Assembly (NCBI GenBank): GCA_013397845.1
Contig: VZTG01006789.1
Coordinates: 681,598-745,597, forward strand
Origin: Melanocharis versteri
Taxonomy: Eukaryota > Chordata > Aves > Passeriformes > Melanocharitidae
DNA length: 64,000 bases
Direction: 5' to 3'
The first letter of the stretch is position 1, and each line of letters begins with the position of its first letter. The notes below the pieces were generated by a model that saw nothing but the letters and a program-made list of their open reading frames with translations, ran no database searches and was not told where the DNA came from. The position numbers and the translations under genes were made by a program. Below, one piece after another: positions 59,570 through 64,000 of the stretch.

Positions 59570-60957
59570 GTGAGAGGGAAGGGCTGTGGGGAGCTAAGGG
59601 GGACAGCTGTGGGCTCACTGGGAAATGCTGAATGCAAAGCTTTAGTGGCATCTGCAATAAACTGTCTTTAAAACAGAAAAAATAAATTGAAAGAAAAAAG
59701 CAGGGAGAAGCAAAAGAGGAAAAGAAAACATTTTTGGCCTGATGCTGGGGCTGAACACACCATATGATGAACTTTGATGTGCTGGTCAGCAGGCATTATT
59801 TTCATTGCAGCTTCACCTCCGGAAGGGGGGCTTCTGCTGGCTCAACACCCACCTCTGCAAGGGTGCTCTTTGCCCATGGACTGGCTTTCTCACACCAGCA
59901 GGGAAAGGGGATTTGAGGGGGCAGAATCGGGGCTGTCTGCCTGCCGCAGGGCAGCCCCAGTCCAGGTTAAGGGAGGCCACAAGCCCCGACGATGAGTTGT
60001 GTGACTGTCCTGTAGCAGGGAGAGTGCTCTTCCTGTCTTCTCCTTGCCTGTCCCTGTCTCTCTGTTATCCAGTTCTTGGCCGTGGCTTCCCTCTAGTGGG
60101 AAGCTTGATCAAGGCAACTAGATGGGATGGGAATGGGGATGGAGATGGAAACCCACCCACCCCAACGGGTCCACAATGTACATCCCTGTAAACATACAGA
60201 GTATTAATATCTGGGGAGCACAGGGACAGAAAGGAGCTTTAAAAGAGTCCTCATGCCTTCCAAGGACTAGGCAAAACAGAGGTTCAAAATAAAATGCAGG
60301 CACCATCAACTTTGAGAGCTCACACACTGCTGCTGCTCCTTTGCAAAAAAAAAGCCTCACCCATTGCAAAAGCAGAGAGGTGTGGACTCAGTTTGGCTCA
60401 CATCAGGCATATTTCGACCACACTGCCTTGGCTGGAAGCCATGTCTGGAAGCTGCTGTGGAGCAAGAAGGATGCCTCCAGAGGCTGGCTTTGGGTACTCT
60501 CATTCCCAGGTCTTCCTGTCCACTCCCATGGAGTCTCACATGTTTAGAGTTGCACTTCTGGGCCAAAACTTCACCACAGGTGTGCGCTCTGGGCTATGCT
60601 TATGGAAACCCTCCTGGTCTGTCCGGACTAGCCCTGCTTCACGTCACTTGTCACCACCAGTGGGAGCCATGGTAGCCTCTCAGGCTTCTCCTCCTCTCTG
60701 TATCCAGGACGTGGGACCTGGTATTATGTTGGCTCTTGGCCATGTCAGGTACATGGGATACGCGTGCATGTCTATGCACGACTCTGATTTTTGGGTGCCT
60801 GGAGGCGAAGTCTGCAGCTGGACCCAGTGGCAAATCTGTGTCTTTAGGGATGCATATGTGTTCATCCCTACTGGTGTTCCCATTGTCTGCAGTGTTGATG
60901 CTGAATGGTACCATTGTCCTGATACATTTTTTTTTCTGCTTTCTGGGCTGTTTTCAG
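59570..60957 (+). other. IGFBP2: IGFBP2 intron 2
   Basis: This is a 1388-bp intron with a GTGAGA donor and a TTTTCAG acceptor preceded by a long T-rich tract (from about 60927), in phase 0. Just inside it, readthrough from exon 2 would add 33 codons before a TAA at 59669-59671. That stop is flanked by AATAAA hexamers at 59656-59661 and 59681-59686, and a purine/A-rich stretch continues to about 59735. Other long open frames inside the intron have no protein signature. Confidence 0.9.
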
Positions 60958-61098
60958 ACCCCTTGTCAGCAGGAGCTGGATCAGGTCCTGGAACGTATAT
61001 CCACCATGCGGCTGCCAGATGAGCGAGGGCCCCTGGAGCACCTCTACTCCCTTCACATCCCCAACTGTGACAAGCATGGCTTGTACAATCTCAAACAG
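60958..61098 (+). CDS. IGFBP2: IGFBP2 exon 3: first half of thyroglobulin type-1 domain
   Basis: Exon 3 is 141 nt (47 codons), phase 0 at both ends, with acceptor TTTTCAG at 60951-60957 and donor CAG|GTAAGT at 61099. It encodes TPCQQELDQVLERISTMRLP..., then the DERGPLEHLYSLHIPNCDKH segment and GLYNLKQ. These residues carry cysteines 1 and 2 of the thyroglobulin type-1 fold, and the start of the KHGLYNLKQCK stretch implicated in heparin and matrix binding in IGFBP2. This segment is essentially invariant among vertebrate IGFBP2 proteins, and its length matches the exon 3 of other IGFBP2 genes. The C-terminal domain cooperates with the N-terminal domain in high-affinity IGF binding. Confidence 0.98.
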
Positions 61099-62916
61099 GT
61101 AAGTGGGGAGAGTGGGAGCTCTGGGGCTGTCTGTGCTTCCAGCAGCAGCCCTTGGCTCACGCTCTGTCTCCATTATATGCAGACACTGAACATGCATAGT
61201 TCAGGGCTGGGCTGATACCCTGTGCATGATATGAGGTGTGGGGTAAACAGCAAATGCTGCATGTGGCATGGACAGGTTTAGTTACACCCAGGTGCATCTG
61301 CAGCCACAGGTTTGCAGGTGGAGATGAAATCCACATCCACACATGGCTGTGGGCAGTTCAGAGATGGAGAATCAGTTTAGTTCTTCTTCCCCACAAGAGC
61401 TGCTTATCTGTCTAGGTCTATTTTCTTGAAGTTTGAGCCAGGTCTTGTCCTGTCTGGGCCCTGCTGCAGGAGAAAAGTAGAGAGGGACTGAATGCTGGCC
61501 GGTCTTGCAGACAAAGCAGAAAGCACTTCTGGGAGTCAGAAAGGCTTCTACTGCACTTTACTGGTTTTCCTCCACAAGTCAAGTCTGGTCCCACAGCTCT
61601 GGGAGGGATTCCTTCCAGGCAGGGTGGGGGTTGGGGTGCAGCATGCTTCTGAAGGTATTTATGGGACCCTGAAGAACTCAGACAACTTGTGTGTCTGAAT
61701 TCTGACTTCCTGGCTTCATCCGTGCAAAACCACCAGGTGTCAGTGGCTGAGGAATGGGGAGAAAGCTGCCAGGAAAAACAGCAGAACAACAGCTGGTGCA
61801 GGGTTGACTGGAGTCACCTGTGAATAGTACCTGGATATGAGGATCCCTTACAGCTGAGCCTTTGAAGGGGACCTATGCTGTTTTCATGGCTAGGCCTTTT
61901 ACTCAGGGCTTCTTCTACTCCTTGATCAGAAGCATTAAATAAAAAAAAAATAGGATGCTCTGAGGGAATCTCCCTCTGTCCCTTCTCCTGTCTCTGTCCC
62001 ACTTGGACCCTCACCCTCCATCTCCCCCTGAAGGGCCCCATGGGCGGGCTGGATCCCCTACCAAGAGCACACTTCGAAGGGCTGGATGGAGCAGAGCAGG
62101 CAAATTGCCTGTAAGAGATGAGCCATGTCTGAGGGAATGAGCCCAGACACTACAACGATGCTTTGTGTGCTACAGAAGAAAAAACAGTCTCTGCTGCTCC
62201 TTGTGCCTGGGGAATAAGTCAGCCTGCACTGGCCTGCTTGGAGTAACCTCTGCATCTCCCACTACACCCTGTTCAGAAATGTATCTGCTGGGGATGGAGG
62301 GATGAACATTAGGGTCAAAGTGCCTGCAGCACTGCAGGGCAGGACGAGGACAATAACCATTAGGCCAAGGAACTTCTCTTTAACAAAACCGGGAGGACAG
62401 AGTCCAGGTCCAGATGCACTATGGTCCCTACCTCGGTTCTGGGATGAGTGAATCTCTGTTTGGTCTGGCTGTGGGGGCCTTGATCTGATGTTTGTTTAGC
62501 CTAATCTGCAGGTGAGAAGAATCTTATACAGCTCCTCTGTCAGTCTGTCTCATCCCTCTTTCCCAAGGGATCTTTGTCTCTTTGGATGCTTTCATTCACA
62601 ATTGGCAAAGGGTGATGCATTTCAGACACAGTTGTCCTTCTGGTTCATTAAAATTGGCTTCTTGGTCCCTGGCACAGCTCTTGGGGAAAGAGGTCAGCCC
62701 TCACCTGGACTGCTGGAGTAACACTGCTGGTGCAGCATAGGCCCTGGGGGGTTTGAGTACAGCATCCCATGGATTTTGCCTAAATCCAAACTAGTGCCAG
62801 ATCACCAGAGAAACCCCAGCTCTGCCAGTGTTGGGGCTTTGGGCTGCCTGACCTGGGAAGTGGCTTGTTTTGTCCCTCTCTTCACTCTGACACCTGTCCT
62901 GTCCCTCTCCATGCAG
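61099..62916 (+). other. IGFBP2: IGFBP2 intron 3
   Basis: This is an 1818-bp intron with a GTAAGT donor and a CTCTCCATGCAG acceptor, in phase 0. No embedded gene or recognisable repeat is seen. There is an A run at 61941-61950. Confidence 0.9.
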
Positions 62917-63084
62917 TGCAAGATGTCGGTGAATGGGCAGCGTGGCGAGTGCTGGTGCGTGGACCCCATCCATGGGAAGGTGATCCAGGGTGCACCCACT
63001 ATCCGCGGGGACCCCGAGTGCCACCTCTTCTATACAGCCCATGAGCAGGAGGACCGGGGAGCACACGCCCTGCGGAGCCAGTAG
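62917..63084 (+). CDS. IGFBP2: IGFBP2 exon 4: C-terminal thyroglobulin half and stop
   Basis: The terminal coding exon has 55 codons plus TAG at 63082-63084. The acceptor ATGCAG ends at 62916. It begins CKMSVNGQRGECWCVDP, giving cysteine 3 and the CWCV core (codons at 62950-62958) of the thyroglobulin type-1 domain. It continues with GKVIQGAPTIRGDPECHLFY, which contains the RGD tripeptide (codons at 63004-63012) and cysteine 6. The RGD is an integrin-binding motif shared with mammalian IGFBP2 and absent from most other IGFBPs. The short hydrophilic tail ends RSQ. All six cysteines of the domain, split across exons 3 and 4, are intact, and nothing suggests a pseudogene. Confidence 0.98.
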   Translation, partial: CKMSVNGQRGECWCVDPIHGKVIQGAPTIRGDPECHLFYTAHEQEDRGAHALRSQ

Positions 63085-64000
63085 ACAGATGTGATCTTGC
63101 TGGCTGGAGGTGGCTCACTGTGGCGCCAGTGCTGGATTTTACGTGGGTTTCAGCATGTCTCTTTAGGCTCTGGAAGAGACCGGGGTTGGGTCCTGTGTGC
63201 TGCCCTCCTTCCTCAGCTGCCTGGTTCCTGGGGAGGGGAGGGATAATGGGAGGGGAAGGCGGTGGGGGGTTTGCAAGGAGAAGGGACTGCTTTCTTAGTC
63301 TTTCACCCAACATAAACCAGAGAACTGGTCTTTTTTGCTCCTCGCCCTGCAGCCCTGCCCTCCCTGCTGCTTTGTGGCATCTTTCTGCACCCTCCAGCAT
63401 AGAGTGCCATGTGCTCCCTGACCCCTCCCAGGGACAAAACCCCTTGCTATGGGTGGGAGAGGGTAAAAAAACTGAAAGAGACCAGCCTTTTCCCCTCTTT
63501 TTCTCTCTTCCCCAAGACCAAAGACTGTAAATACTGTCACCTGCCTCTTGTGTCCTGCCAATCAGTCCCCTGTGCCCCAGCCCAGCCATCAGTCCTGGCA
63601 TGGGATGCGTTGTTGGAGGGAGGGAAGGAAGGAAGGAAGACCCTGGATTCTCAGCTTGGAACATACCCCCACAGCTGGGATATGTTCCCCAAGGAAGCAG
63701 TAGTGAGGGAAAGGGCTAAAGATGACATAGGTGCCACCCTGTCCCCTAACAACACTCTGGGTGCTTCCTTTGCTCATGCTGGGGCACAGCCAACTCCACA
63801 GGGACCTGGCTTCAGCCAGTGGTCTGGGAGCATGGGGCCTTTACGGGATAGCAAAGCTAAATGCTTGTTTTTCCAAGGGATTTGAAGGGCTTTTGCACAG
63901 TATTTCTTAGGATCAGCTTATGCCGAGGGAGCTAAAATGAACTTGCTGAGGCTGGGTGGAAGGATGCGTGTGTAGATTTAGGATAACAAGCCAGGGAATG
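63085..64000 (+). other. IGFBP2: IGFBP2 3' UTR (continues beyond the window)
   Basis: Sequence after the stop codon is presumed 3' UTR. No AATAAA or ATTAAA hexamer occurs before the window ends, so the cleavage site is probably further right. A GGAA microsatellite (four units, 63623-63638) and G-rich stretches near 63230-63270 are present. In tetrapods IGFBP5 lies next, in tail-to-tail orientation, but none of it is inside the window. Confidence 0.6.
63619..63639. repeat. GGAA microsatellite
   Basis: A short run of GGAA units (four perfect copies, 63623-63638) is preceded by GGGA variants. It lies in the presumed IGFBP2 3' UTR. It is likely to vary in length between individuals. Confidence 0.8.

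Noticed and set aside
60294..61022. A 242-codon open frame overlapping exon 3
   Set aside because: It is in a different frame from the conserved IGFBP2 exon 3 translation and has no domain, so it is a chance frame.
60736..61215. A 159-codon open frame containing exon 3 in frame
   Set aside because: Only positions 60958-61098 are coding. The rest is readthrough into introns 2 and 3 beyond canonical splice sites.
1..64000. Prokaryotic-type systems: CRISPR arrays, operons, insertion sequences, phage genes, riboswitches
   Set aside because: No regularly spaced direct repeats, no dense coding and no ribosome-binding arrangement. The exon-intron structure and CR1 elements show vertebrate nuclear DNA.
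1..64000. tRNA, snoRNA or microRNA genes
   Set aside because: No cloverleaf A/B box pairs with proper spacing, C/D or H/ACA pairs, or long near-perfect hairpins were seen by eye. The hairpins at 15725-15748 and 39898-39926 are too short for microRNA precursors.

Overview
The window is a stretch of vertebrate nuclear DNA and almost certainly comes from a bird. The evidence is a 5'-truncated CR1 LINE with the avian-type 3' end (about 31146-31424), a second decayed CR1-family fragment (about 40130-40860), an LTR end resembling a family common in birds (about 32753-32895), a low overall repeat load, no Alu or L1-like sequence, and large GC-poor introns around one GC-rich CpG island. The species cannot be named from the sequence alone.

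Only one protein-coding gene can be supported: IGFBP2 (insulin-like growth factor binding protein 2), on the + strand. Exons 2, 3 and 4 are at 59346-59569, 60958-61098 and 62917-63084 (stop codon included). They have canonical splice sites and matching reading phases, and are followed by a 3' UTR that runs off the right edge. Together they encode the linker region and the complete C-terminal thyroglobulin type-1 domain, with its six cysteines, CWC motif and RGD tripeptide. Exon 1 should encode the signal peptide and the N-terminal cysteine-rich IGF-binding domain, but it is not visible. The best candidate location is the 321-base run of N at 5682-6002, which lies inside the only strongly CpG-rich island of the window. 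If that is right, intron 1 is about 53 kb long and fills most of the window.

Layout: 1-5510 is upstream intergenic sequence with two AT-rich, repeat-free blocks that look like conserved-noncoding candidates. 5515-7080 is the CpG-rich presumed promoter and exon 1 region, with the gap, a degenerate GC-rich tandem array and a G-quadruplex motif. 7100-59345 is presumed intron 1, with scattered short ORFs that carry no recognisable protein signature, a few transposon fossils, simple repeats and one intragenic CpG-enriched patch near 34.2-34.5 kb. 59346-63084 is the compact 3' half of IGFBP2. 63085-64000 is 3' UTR with no canonical polyadenylation signal yet.

I found no RNA gene, CRISPR array, operon or other unusual multi-gene system. 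The items most worth following up are the hidden exon 1, a possible intronic polyadenylation event just after exon 2, the CpG-enriched patch inside intron 1, and the transposon fossils.
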